The notes beneath the pieces were generated by a model, which had not been told where the DNA came from, ran no database searches, and saw nothing but the letters and a program-made list of their open reading frames with translations. A stretch of 64,000 nucleotides of DNA from Cognatitamlana sp035818475. Its GTDB lineage: Bacteria; Bacteroidota; Bacteroidia; Flavobacteriales; Flavobacteriaceae. The stretch lies in contig NZ_JAYMGV010000001.1 of NCBI RefSeq assembly GCF_035818475.1, positions 992,001-1,056,000 of the forward strand. The letters run 5' to 3'. The position numbers and the translations under genes were made by a program. This document shows positions 26,266 to 33,843 of the stretch, in pieces. Numbering within the stretch: the stretch's first letter is position 1; each line of letters starts with the position of its first letter.

Positions 26266-26506
26266 GTGTTAAAGACAGACCTAAAACTTAGCACGATCAA
26301 AGTCATTTTATAAATCAAGCTTACAACTATCACCTAACCATGATGTAAATAATTGGCTTTTAAAACAAAGGTTTTAATTGAGTTATTCGGTTTCAAATTG
26401 TCCTAATTAATTACTATTCAAACAGGTATAAGCATTAATTATTTTAAGCCTGGTATGAAATTAACATAATGCTCAATAAATCAATGCAATACAAAGGTTT
26501 TATACA

Positions 26507-26527
26507 CCACAACATTACCACAACATT
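26507..26527 (+). promoter_or_regulatory. Direct repeat of CCACAACATT
   Basis: CCACAACATT occurs at 26507-26516 and again at 26518-26527, an 11-base period (about one helical turn). TATACA overlaps the start of the first copy. A single copy with nearby TATACA lies upstream of susC. It is a candidate binding site of the PUL regulator or a global regulator. Confidence 0.45.
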
Positions 26528-26638
26528 ATATATTTAGATGAGATGTTAGAGATATCAAAACGAACGCTTAGACTCATAAATCATCAATAAACACAAGGGG
26601 TTTTTATAAAATTGACAACAGAATGTAATTTTTATTGC

Positions 26639-26656
26639 GATGTATGTTTTTTGTAG
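26639..26656 (+). promoter_or_regulatory. 18-bp PUL operator candidate, second copy
   Basis: This is an exact copy of the 18-bp sequence at 7743-7760, again with 34 bases between it and the -7 box. It ties the secreted protein downstream to the same control as susC. Confidence 0.65.
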
Positions 26657-26690
26657 GGGTTAAGAATAAGGATTTATCGGTATTTCATAA

Positions 26691-26698
26691 TAAGTTTG
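26691..26698 (+). promoter_or_regulatory. -7 box for the type IX secreted protein
   Basis: TAAGTTTG is an exact TAnnTTTG match placed 34 bases after the 18-bp element, giving about a 40-base leader. No -33 box is apparent. Confidence 0.6.
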
Positions 26699-26744
26699 AA
26701 AGACAACTAAATTCGAAAACGGCATTTAATTAAAACTTCTTATT

Positions 26745-28325
26745 ATGAAAAAAATTACGTTATTACTTTTTTTACTTACAGCATATTTAGGATATGCGCA
26801 GCCAACTACAGACCCTACAACACCACCGGTACGTGATGCAGGAGATGTTATCTCAATATTTTGTGGAGAATATACAGGTGTTGCAGGATCAGATTATAAT
26901 CCTAATTGGAGCCAGAGTGGTTTTGGAACTGCAAATACAGCTTATGATACAGGTTCAGGTAACTTAGTTCTGGCTTATCCCAATTTTAATTATCAGGGTG
27001 TTCAGTATGGAAGTACTCAAAATATTGCAGCCATGGAGTTTTTGCATGTAGATATTTATATTGGTGGATCATTCAATCCAAATGTTTATGTTATTAGTTC
27101 GGGAGCAGAAATTGCACATCCAATTACAAATACAGGGGCAAATACGTGGATAAGTGTAGATATCGCTGTTTCTGGAATTACAGGAGATACTTCAAGTGCG
27201 ATACAATTTAAATTTGATGGCGGTAATGGTACTACCGATGCAATCTATGTAGACAATTTATATTTTTGGAAAACGCCTGCAGATCCGGCAAAGGATGCGA
27301 CACTTAGTGACTTAAAAGTAGCCGGTACTACAATTCAAGGGTTTGGATCAGGAACAACATCTTATACGTATGAGTTAACCAATGGAACCACAACGGCTCC
27401 TTCAATTTCTGCTACCACAACAAATGCCGGAGCATCAGCAGTAATTACACAGGCTCCTGGCGTACCTGGAAGTGCAACGGTTGAGGTGACTTCACAAGAT
27501 GCTTCAACAATGGAAACCTATACGGTATCATTTGTTGCAACTTTACCAGGCTCGGCTCCAAACCCGTCAACACCTAATGGAGAAGTTTTAAGCATTTATG
27601 GAGATACAGGAGGGTTTACTAATATATGGACACCAGATTATTCATTTGGAGCATATGAAAAAGAAATAGACCTTGGATCGGGTTCTGTAAATAATGCCAT
27701 TAAAATGGACTTTTCTAATCAAGGTTATGGTCAGGGTACTAATAGTCCAGTTGATATTTCAGCTTATAACTGGGTGCATTTTGATTACTATGCTCCAAAT
27801 CTTGCCGCTGGAGTTAATGGACATGAAGTGAAATTTATACTTATAGGTGATGGGCAAGGAGAAAAGGATTATGTGCTAAAGACTGATGTGTCAGGAGATG
27901 GGGTACTTACCTTTGATGCTTGGCAAAGTGTTGATATCCCGCTATCTCATTTTACAGCTCTGGGACTAACAAAAGATAAGTATTTACAGTATAAACTTGG
28001 AACGACCTCAGATCTAAACACCACAATTGTATATTTTGACAACATTTATTTTTCAGTTAATCAGGGAACATTAGGATTAGATGATAGAAAAATTGAGAGT
28101 TTTAGCACTTACCCCAACCCTACTCAGAGTATTTGGACTGTTAAAACTCAAAATATTAAAATTGAGACTATTAGTCTATTTGATATATTAGGTAAGCGTG
28201 TATTATCAATGACCCCTAATACTAACACCGTACAAATTGATGGATCAAACTTAATATCAGGTTTGTATTTTGCTCAAGTAAAAACAGAATCAGGTATCAG
28301 TAGTATAAAACTGATTAAGAAATAG
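26745..28325 (+). CDS. Type IX-secreted multidomain protein, putative beta-glucan-binding
   Basis: This 526-residue protein has a Sec signal peptide (ending GYAQ) and a C-terminal type A sorting domain (about 445-526: FSTYPNPTQSIW, LFDILGKRVLS, LISGLYFAQVKTESG, terminal IKLIKK), so it should cross the outer membrane by the type IX system. Between them are two similar beta-sandwich, CBM-like domains (about 30-175 and 280-440; endings IYVDNLYFW and VYFDNIYFS), separated by a cadherin-like domain (about 182-270, ATLSDLKVAGTTI...YTVSFV). No catalytic motif is visible. The shared operator with susC suggests it binds the same glucan at or beyond the cell surface. Confidence 0.75.
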   Translation: MKKITLLLFLLTAYLGYAQPTTDPTTPPVRDAGDVISIFCGEYTGVAGSDYNPNWSQSGFGTANTAYDTGSGNLVLAYPNFNYQGVQYGSTQNIAAMEFLHVDIYIGGSFNPNVYVISSGAEIAHPITNTGANTWISVDIAVSGITGDTSSAIQFKFDGGNGTTDAIYVDNLYFWKTPADPAKDATLSDLKVAGTTIQGFGSGTTSYTYELTNGTTTAPSISATTTNAGASAVITQAPGVPGSATVEVTSQDASTMETYTVSFVATLPGSAPNPSTPNGEVLSIYGDTGGFTNIWTPDYSFGAYEKEIDLGSGSVNNAIKMDFSNQGYGQGTNSPVDISAYNWVHFDYYAPNLAAGVNGHEVKFILIGDGQGEKDYVLKTDVSGDGVLTFDAWQSVDIPLSHFTALGLTKDKYLQYKLGTTSDLNTTIVYFDNIYFSVNQGTLGLDDRKIESFSTYPNPTQSIWTVKTQNIKIETISLFDILGKRVLSMTPNTNTVQIDGSNLISGLYFAQVKTESGISSIKLIKK

Positions 28326-28352
28326 GTTAGTTTATTTAGTTATAGGTTTGTA

Positions 28353-28383
28353 AGGAGTGGGGTTTTTAATCCCACTCTTTTTT
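28353..28383 (+). terminator. Terminator after the type IX secreted protein
   Basis: A GAGTGGG(G) / TCCCACTC stem with a short A/T loop, followed by TTTTTT, lies 30 bases past the stop codon. Confidence 0.8.
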
Positions 28384-28457
28384 GCATTAAAATCTGGCTA
28401 TTAAGCAAGTAAATTGGTTAAAATATTTCTTTACTTTGTGTAAAGCTTCACTAGTTT

Positions 28458-29138
28458 ATGATTGATGATATTTTAACAGCCATTCCTTTTGGGATTATAT
28501 TGGCCTTTACTATCGGCCCTGTATTTTTTGTGCTTTTGGAAACGAGCGCTACAAAAGGGTTTAGAAGCGCTTTAATATTTGATCTGGGCGTTATTTTTGC
28601 TGATATTATTTTTATTGTCATAGCATTTTACAGTACCAATAACTTAAGAGGAAAGATTGGTAATGATCCAAATTTTTTAATATTTGGAGGCGTATTATTG
28701 ATTGTTTATGGGGTTATTTCTTTTATAAAAACTTCAAAATCATTTAGAGCTATAGTGAAAGAATACCATAAAGTAGAAATACAAAAAGATTATGGGAAGC
28801 TTTTTATTAAAGGATTTTTGCTCAATTTTATAAATATTGGCGTTTTACTGGGGTGGTTGGGTTTTATAGTTTTAGGAGACTCTTTAACAACATCAGAAAA
28901 TGGTGATATTATTTTTATTGCTGCGATGTTATCATCCTATTTTATTTCAGACGTATTTAAAATATTAATAGCAAAAAGACTAAAGGCAAAATTAACTCCA
29001 AGATTGATCTTTAAGACCAAAAAAATTATTGCAATGGTCATATTAGGTTTTGGGGTATTATTACTCGTTCAAGGTTTATTTCCAGATACTTATGAGAAGA
29101 ACAGGGAGAAACTGGAACAAATAAGTCCGATAAAATAA
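28458..29138 (+). CDS. LysE family translocator
   Basis: This 226-residue inner-membrane protein has about six hydrophobic segments. The N-terminal pattern IPFGIILAFTIGPVFFVLLETSATKGFRSAL is typical of the LysE/RhtB amino-acid exporter superfamily. The N-terminal half has the usual three closely spaced helices, then a cytosolic loop (about 95-115) and three more. The substrate cannot be inferred. It is a single gene bracketed by terminators. Confidence 0.85.
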   Translation: MIDDILTAIPFGIILAFTIGPVFFVLLETSATKGFRSALIFDLGVIFADIIFIVIAFYSTNNLRGKIGNDPNFLIFGGVLLIVYGVISFIKTSKSFRAIVKEYHKVEIQKDYGKLFIKGFLLNFINIGVLLGWLGFIVLGDSLTTSENGDIIFIAAMLSSYFISDVFKILIAKRLKAKLTPRLIFKTKKIIAMVILGFGVLLLVQGLFPDTYEKNREKLEQISPIK

Positions 29139-29170
29139 AAAAGCTTTCAGAAATAAACTGAAAGCTTTTT
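29138..29170. terminator. Bidirectional terminator between lysE-like gene and tRNA-Cys
   Basis: The 13-bp perfect stem AAAAAGCTTTCAG / CTGAAAGCTTTTT has a 7-base loop. A- and T-runs on both sides let it serve the plus-strand gene and the minus-strand tRNA. Confidence 0.88.
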
Positions 29171-29171
29171 G

Positions 29172-29242
29172 AGGCGTCGAGCGGATTCGAACCGCTGTAG
29201 AAGGTTTTGCAGACCTCTGCCTAGCCACTCGGCCACGACGCC
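29172..29242 (-). tRNA. tRNA-Cys (GCA anticodon)
   Basis: The minus strand folds as a 71-base tRNA with acceptor GGCGTCG/CGACGCC, a T arm with GGTTCGAATCC, and an anticodon arm AGGT-CTGCAAA-ACCT giving GCA. The discriminator base is U, as expected for tRNA-Cys. CCA is not encoded. Confidence 0.95.
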
Positions 29243-29290
29243 ATTTATGCTGCAAATGTAAAAAAAAAAGTCAGTTTACTTACAATAAAA

Positions 29291-29653
29291 TTATTTTTTA
29301 CGCCTATCAGTCATTTTTATGGTGACCATTTCCACATCACCCCCAATAGGCGGGTTTAATTTGCTCACCCAAACCGTAGCTTTTTTAACCAATTTATCTT
29401 CTTTAAATATGCGGTTTAGTATGCGTCTTGCTACAGTTTCTAGCAATGCAGAAGGAATACTCATTTCTTCTTTAATGATATTGTTTAAGAACACATAGTC
29501 GACAGTATCGTTAAGACTATCAGTTTTAGCCGAAGTTTGTAAATCTGCTTTAACTTCCAAATCTACTCGATAATCACTACCAATTTTGGTTTCTTCTTTT
29601 AAACAGCCGTGATGTGCAAATACACGAATGTTTTCTACTTTTATTATTCCCAT
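29291..29653 (-). CDS. folB: Dihydroneopterin aldolase
   Basis: This 120-residue cytosolic enzyme of tetrahydrofolate synthesis converts 7,8-dihydroneopterin to 6-hydroxymethyl-dihydropterin and glycolaldehyde. FolB signatures are visible: FAHHGCLKEETKIG (with the pterin-binding-region Glu), the middle segment TVDYVFLNNIIKEEM, LLETVARRI and the catalytic-Lys segment WVSKLNPPIGGDV near the C terminus. The start codon overlaps the stop of the small zinc-ribbon gene by one base (TAATG), so the two are cotranscribed. Confidence 0.94.
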   Translation of the reverse strand: MGIIKVENIRVFAHHGCLKEETKIGSDYRVDLEVKADLQTSAKTDSLNDTVDYVFLNNIIKEEMSIPSALLETVARRILNRIFKEDKLVKKATVWVSKLNPPIGGDVEMVTIKMTDRRKK

Positions 29654-29862
29654 TAGTTTGTAAAAAAATCAAAAATATTACTTAAAGCGCTGGTTTTAGC
29701 TTTGTAAAACTCTGTATAGGTACAGCGGTTACAGGTCACAGCAGAAAATTTTTGATTTTGAATATCAAAAATTTTTGAAAAGGTTCCTCCCGTGGCACGC
29801 ATTTGTCCTAAGGTATAAGAGGTGTTATTGCATTTTGGGCATGTATAATTCAGGTTTTCCAT
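29653..29862 (-). CDS. Small zinc-ribbon protein
   Basis: This is a protein of about 69 residues with two CxxC pairs (YTCPKCNN and VTCNRCTY) that should hold one zinc ion. The rest matches the small 'predicted nucleic-acid-binding Zn-ribbon' family found next to folate or aminoacyl-tRNA genes. The chosen start is MENLNYTCPKC; an ATG two codons earlier (29868) is also available. It is translationally coupled to folB. Function unknown. Confidence 0.75.
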   Translation of the reverse strand: MENLNYTCPKCNNTSYTLGQMRATGGTFSKIFDIQNQKFSAVTCNRCTYTEFYKAKTSALSNIFDFFTN

Positions 29863-29914
29863 AGTCATAGTCCATTAAGTGTAATAGTGTTTAAAATATT
29901 AGTATAATGAAATA

Positions 29915-29922
29915 TATGTTTG
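29915..29922 (+). promoter_or_regulatory. -7 box for glnS (distal)
   Basis: TATGTTTG matches TAnnTTTG 82 bases before the preferred glnS start. A second exact match, TAATTTTG, lies at 29968-29975. Confidence 0.4.
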
Positions 29923-29967
29923 TTACGCTTATTAGATATAATTGGGCTAAAATAACTTGAATTTCCG

Positions 29968-29975
29968 TAATTTTG
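29968..29975 (+). promoter_or_regulatory. -7 box for glnS (proximal)
   Basis: TAATTTTG lies 29 bases before the ATG at 30005 and inside the reading frame that would extend to a TTG at 29957. This supports the ATG as the true start. Confidence 0.4.
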
Positions 29976-30004
29976 ACCCTTATTTAGTTGAAATATATCA
30001 GAAC

Positions 30005-32005
30005 ATGTCTGAAGAAAGAAGATCACTCAATTTTATTGAGCAAATTATAGAAGAGGATTTAACAAATGGAATGCCCAAAGACGACTTACGTTTTCGTTTT
30101 CCACCGGAACCAAACGGATATTTGCATATAGGGCATACAAAGGCTATTGGGATTAGCTTTGGTTTGGGAGAATATTACAATGCTCCTGTAAATCTTAGAT
30201 TTGATGATACTAATCCTGCAAAAGAAGAGCAAGAGTATGTGGATGCCATTAAAAAAGATGTAGCCTGGTTAGGGTATCAATGGGATAAGGCGTTATTTTC
30301 TTCAGATTATTTTCAGCAGCTATATGACTGGGCTATTCTTTTAATCAAAGAAGGAAAAGCCTATGTAGATTCGCAATCAAGTGAGGCTATGGCTGAGCAA
30401 AAGGGAACTCCAACACAACCTGGGGTTAGTGGGCCATACAGAGATAGGAGTGTCGCTGAAAATTTAGACTTGTTTGAGCGCATGAAAAATGGTGAGTTTA
30501 ATGAAGGAGAACACATTTTGCGTGCAAAAATAGATATGCAGCACCCCAATATGTTGATGCGTGACCCTATTATGTACCGCATTTTAAAAAAGCATCACCA
30601 TAGAACGGCTAATGATTGGTGTATATACCCCATGTACGATTGGACTCATGGTGAAAGTGATTATATTGAACAAATATCACATTCGCTATGTTCGCTTGAA
30701 TTTAAGCCCCACAGAGAGCTTTATGATTGGTTTTTAGACCAAGTTGTTGATGCAAGTCAGTTAAGGCCTAAACAACGGGAATTTGCACGTTTAAACTTAA
30801 GCTATACCATAATGAGTAAGCGCAAGCTGCTTAAACTGGTAGAAGATGGTATTGTAAGTGGATGGGATGACCCAAGGATGCCTACCATATCAGGATTAAG
30901 ACGTAGAGGATATACGCCTGAATCCATAAGGAAGTTTGTAGAAACCGTTGGTGTTGCAAAGCGTGAAAATGTTATTGATGTTTCGCTTTTAGAATTTTGT
31001 ATACGTGAAGATCTAAATAAAACAGCGCCACGTGTTATGGCTGTTTTAGATCCTGTTAAATTAGTGATTACCAACTATCCGGAGGATAAAGTAGAATGGC
31101 TGGAAGCTGAGAACAATCAGGAAGATGAAAAAGCAGGGTTTAGAAAAATACCGTTTTCTCGTGAGCTATATATTGAAAGAGAAGATTTTAAAGAAGAAGC
31201 AGGGAATAAATTTTTTAGATTGAAATTGGGTGGGGAAGTACGGCTTAAAAATGCTTATATCATAAAAGCCGAAAGTGTAGTAAAGGATGATGCAGGCCGT
31301 ATTTTGGAAATCCGTTGTACATACTCTGAAGACACAACCAGAAGAGTAAAAGGTACTTTGCATTGGGTATCTATAGAGCATGCGATAAAAGCTGAGGTTA
31401 GAGAGTATGACAGATTGTTTAATGACGAGGCTCCTGATAGCCATCAGGATAAAGGCTTTATGGAATTTATTAATCCGAATTCTTTAAAAACAATTCAGGC
31501 GTTTGTTGAACCCGGTTTAAAAACCGCCAAATCCGGTGATAGGTTTCAATTCCAGCGTATCGGTTATTTTAATGTTGATGATGATTCGTCTTCAGAAAAA
31601 CTGGTGTTTAATAAAACGGTAGGTTTACGTGATTCTTGGGCAAAAGCTAAACCAAAACAACCACAACAAGTAAACCAAAACCAAGCTCAAAAGCAGCAAA
31701 AACCTCAACGTAAAGCCATTGATGTTATTCAGCAATTGGGAAAAAAATATACTAATCTTCCTGAAGCAAAACAGCAAAAGGTTAGGGCTGAAATTTTGGA
31801 GTTGGCTAAAAATGTAAACTATGAAGAGTTAGAGCCACTGTTTAATACCGCAGTTAAGAAGGTGGGAACCCGTATTGCTGTGACCTTGGTTTTGAGTGTT
31901 TTATTAAAAAGCAGGCAGTCTAAAAATGATGAAATCAATGCTTTTATCTCTAAAGCTATTGATGATAAAAATGAGTTATTAGTGACTGAGGCTAAATTAT
32001 TATAG
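30005..32005 (+). CDS. glnS: Glutaminyl-tRNA synthetase with C-terminal extension
   Basis: This class I synthetase charges tRNA-Gln. Starting at ATG 30005 it has 666 residues. The HIGH motif is in GYLHIGHTKAI (about 37-47), the KMSKS equivalent is MSKRK (about 269-273), and the anticodon-binding beta-barrels follow to about residue 550. After a Gln/Lys-rich linker (PQQVNQNQAQKQQKPQRK) comes an extra helical domain of about 95 residues that resembles YqeY/GatB-tail tRNA-binding modules. It is longer than the roughly 555 residues of E. coli GlnRS because of this domain. A TTG 48 bases upstream is in frame but is rejected as the start. Confidence 0.94.
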   Translation: MSEERRSLNFIEQIIEEDLTNGMPKDDLRFRFPPEPNGYLHIGHTKAIGISFGLGEYYNAPVNLRFDDTNPAKEEQEYVDAIKKDVAWLGYQWDKALFSSDYFQQLYDWAILLIKEGKAYVDSQSSEAMAEQKGTPTQPGVSGPYRDRSVAENLDLFERMKNGEFNEGEHILRAKIDMQHPNMLMRDPIMYRILKKHHHRTANDWCIYPMYDWTHGESDYIEQISHSLCSLEFKPHRELYDWFLDQVVDASQLRPKQREFARLNLSYTIMSKRKLLKLVEDGIVSGWDDPRMPTISGLRRRGYTPESIRKFVETVGVAKRENVIDVSLLEFCIREDLNKTAPRVMAVLDPVKLVITNYPEDKVEWLEAENNQEDEKAGFRKIPFSRELYIEREDFKEEAGNKFFRLKLGGEVRLKNAYIIKAESVVKDDAGRILEIRCTYSEDTTRRVKGTLHWVSIEHAIKAEVREYDRLFNDEAPDSHQDKGFMEFINPNSLKTIQAFVEPGLKTAKSGDRFQFQRIGYFNVDDDSSSEKLVFNKTVGLRDSWAKAKPKQPQQVNQNQAQKQQKPQRKAIDVIQQLGKKYTNLPEAKQQKVRAEILELAKNVNYEELEPLFNTAVKKVGTRIAVTLVLSVLLKSRQSKNDEINAFISKAIDDKNELLVTEAKLL

Positions 32006-32040
32006 AACCATCAGGTTTTTAAAAAGAACACAACCTATGA

Positions 32041-32048
32041 TATTTTTG
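32041..32048 (+). promoter_or_regulatory. -7 box upstream of the DUF1761 gene
   Basis: TATTTTTG matches TAnnTTTG, 35 bases before the start at 32084. Confidence 0.4.
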
Positions 32049-32083
32049 GTTATATTTAAGTTCTAACTAAAAATATAATAATC

Positions 32084-32566
32084 ATGGAAATGAATTTTTT
32101 AGCAATTGTGGTTGCGGCTGTTTCTGCACTTGTTGTCGGGTTTATTTGGTATAACCCAAAAGTATTTGGAAATGCTTGGATGCAAGCAGCAGACATGACT
32201 GAAGACAAAATGAAAGGCGCTAATATGGCAAAAATCTTTATTTTGGCTTTTATTTTCGCAATTTTATTAGCCATGTCTATTATGCCAATGGTAATTCATC
32301 AAATGGGAGCATTTAGTTTAACGGGTGGAGATGTGGCAAATGCGCTTCCTTCTTATGAAGCATTTATGAATGATTATCAAGATGCATTTAGAACCTATAA
32401 ACATGGCGCATTTCATGGTGTATTGGCGGGAGTTTTTATTGCACTTCCTATTTTAGGAACTAATGCGTTATTTGAGCGAAAAAGTGCTAAATATATTCTT
32501 ATTAATAGCGGATATTGGATTGTAACAATGGGTATAATGGGCGCTATTATTTGCGGATGGAAATAA
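32084..32566 (+). CDS. DUF1761 membrane protein
   Basis: This 160-residue protein has about four membrane helices. The N-terminal AAVSALVVGFIWYNPKVFGNAWMQAADM is characteristic of DUF1761, whose members keep a W-Y/H-P-x-x-F-G motif after the first helix. The long central loop (about 85-110) is followed by two further helices ending GIMGAIICGWK. The function of the family is unknown. It is transcribed alone and ends at a hairpin terminator. Confidence 0.8.
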   Translation: MEMNFLAIVVAAVSALVVGFIWYNPKVFGNAWMQAADMTEDKMKGANMAKIFILAFIFAILLAMSIMPMVIHQMGAFSLTGGDVANALPSYEAFMNDYQDAFRTYKHGAFHGVLAGVFIALPILGTNALFERKSAKYILINSGYWIVTMGIMGAIICGWK

Positions 32567-32592
32567 TAATTTTGTAAATTTTTAACATATAT

Positions 32593-32624
32593 AAAGGCTG
32601 AGAATTGTAATTTTCAGCCTTTTC
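32593..32624 (+). terminator. Terminator after the DUF1761 gene
   Basis: AAAGGCTGA pairs with TCAGCCTTT around a 12-base loop and is followed by a T-rich run. The next start codon is only 10 bases beyond. Confidence 0.75.
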
Positions 32625-32633
32625 TATTTTCTA

Positions 32634-33788
32634 TTGAAAACATATCAAATTTATTATTCTAGTGATGCACTCCCAAAATCATGGGATTATATTGTACAAC
32701 ATGATATTTTTCTACAATCAAAATATTTAAATGCCTTACAGGAAGGGGCGCCGTCTAATATTGAGCTTTTTTATATAGGGGTATTTGAAAATGATAATCT
32801 TGTTGGTGTTGCAATAGTTCAACGTGTCAGGTTATATTTAAAAGACATGTTTAGAAAAACCCAGGTGTCATGTTTGAAAGAGTTTTTACAGAATTTAGTT
32901 TCAAAGGTTTTAAAAGGAAATATACTAGTAGTTGGTAATTTGACACATACCGGCCAGCATGGCCTTTATTTTGATGAAAAAAGAATATCTTATACAGCAT
33001 ACTTAAATCAGGTTTTTAGTGCCATAAATGAGCTTAAAAAGGATATTAAAAGCAGGCAGGGCAAAACCATTCGATTGATATTGGTCAAAGATTTCTTTGA
33101 ACAGGATACGAAGTACAATCATAAATTAAATTTTGATAAGCAGGATTTACATAAAATTGTAGTACAGCCCAATATGATCATGGAGGTACGCTCCAATTGG
33201 TTAAGTACGGATAATTATATTTCAGATTTAACCAAAAAATACAGGAGCCGCTACAAAAGAGCCCAAAAAAAATTGGGCACAATACGATGTGAAGAACTGG
33301 ATACACCTGCTGTTAAAGCTTATGAACATAAACTACACAAGCTCTATTTAAACGTTTCCAATAACGCTAAGTTTAATACGTTTATTTTACCTGAAAATCA
33401 TTTCTTTATAATGAAGCAAAAACTAGGTGAAGACTTTAAGGTTTTTGGCTATTTTTTAGAGGATATTCTGGTTGGCTTCTATACTTTAATTTTAAATAGA
33501 AAACAATTAGAAACGTATTTTCTAGGGTATGATAAAGCACATCAATATGTTAACCAGTTATACTTAAATATGCTTTATGATATGCTTAAGTTTGGTGTGG
33601 ATTATCAATTTGCATCAATTGTCTATGCTAGAACAGCTATGGCTATTAAGAGTTCAGTAGGAGCAAAGCCAAAACCTATGGTGATGTATATGAAGCATAC
33701 CAATAGCTTTTGGAATAGACTTTTAAAGCTTGTGTTTAGGTTTATGAACCCTAAACAGAACTGGGAGGAGAGACACCCTTTTAAATAA
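32634..33788 (+). CDS. GNAT/FemAB-like acyltransferase family protein
   Basis: This 384-residue protein starts at a TTG (no ATG occurs before residue 70 or so). The central segment SDLTKKYRSRYKRAQKK followed by a helical insertion and a C-terminal GNAT-like half (LVGFYTLILNRKQLETYFLGYDKAHQYVNQLYLNMLYDML) resembles acyl-CoA N-acyltransferase/peptidoglycan-bridge FemAB-fold proteins. The C-terminal region is very basic (RLLKLVFRFMNPKQNW). The acceptor is unknown; cell-wall or lipid modification is a guess. The start lies immediately behind a terminator with no visible promoter box, so read-through or a non-consensus promoter must be assumed. Confidence 0.65.
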   Translation: MKTYQIYYSSDALPKSWDYIVQHDIFLQSKYLNALQEGAPSNIELFYIGVFENDNLVGVAIVQRVRLYLKDMFRKTQVSCLKEFLQNLVSKVLKGNILVVGNLTHTGQHGLYFDEKRISYTAYLNQVFSAINELKKDIKSRQGKTIRLILVKDFFEQDTKYNHKLNFDKQDLHKIVVQPNMIMEVRSNWLSTDNYISDLTKKYRSRYKRAQKKLGTIRCEELDTPAVKAYEHKLHKLYLNVSNNAKFNTFILPENHFFIMKQKLGEDFKVFGYFLEDILVGFYTLILNRKQLETYFLGYDKAHQYVNQLYLNMLYDMLKFGVDYQFASIVYARTAMAIKSSVGAKPKPMVMYMKHTNSFWNRLLKLVFRFMNPKQNWEERHPFK

Positions 33789-33826
33789 AAAAACCTTGAA
33801 AAGTATAAGTTTTCAAGGTTTTTTTA
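33787..33826. terminator. Bidirectional terminator
   Basis: The long stem AAAAAACCTTGAAAA / TTTTCAAGGTTTTTT with a short loop lies between the convergent FemAB-like and SPFH genes. Confidence 0.88.
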
Positions 33827-33843
33827 TTTGACTACAATTTGAA

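Larger units (their letters stand above)
26169..26744. other. Regulatory gap between the GH17 gene and the type IX secreted protein
   Basis: This 576-base gap has a terminator at its start and a promoter/operator region at its end (doubled CCACAACATT, the 18-bp element and a -7 box). Between about 26270 and 26500 I see only AT-rich sequence without a gene. Confidence 0.7.

Noticed and set aside
29957..30004. TTG start for glnS
   Set aside because: The extension is not typical of GlnRS and contains a -7 box; the ATG at 30005 is preferred.
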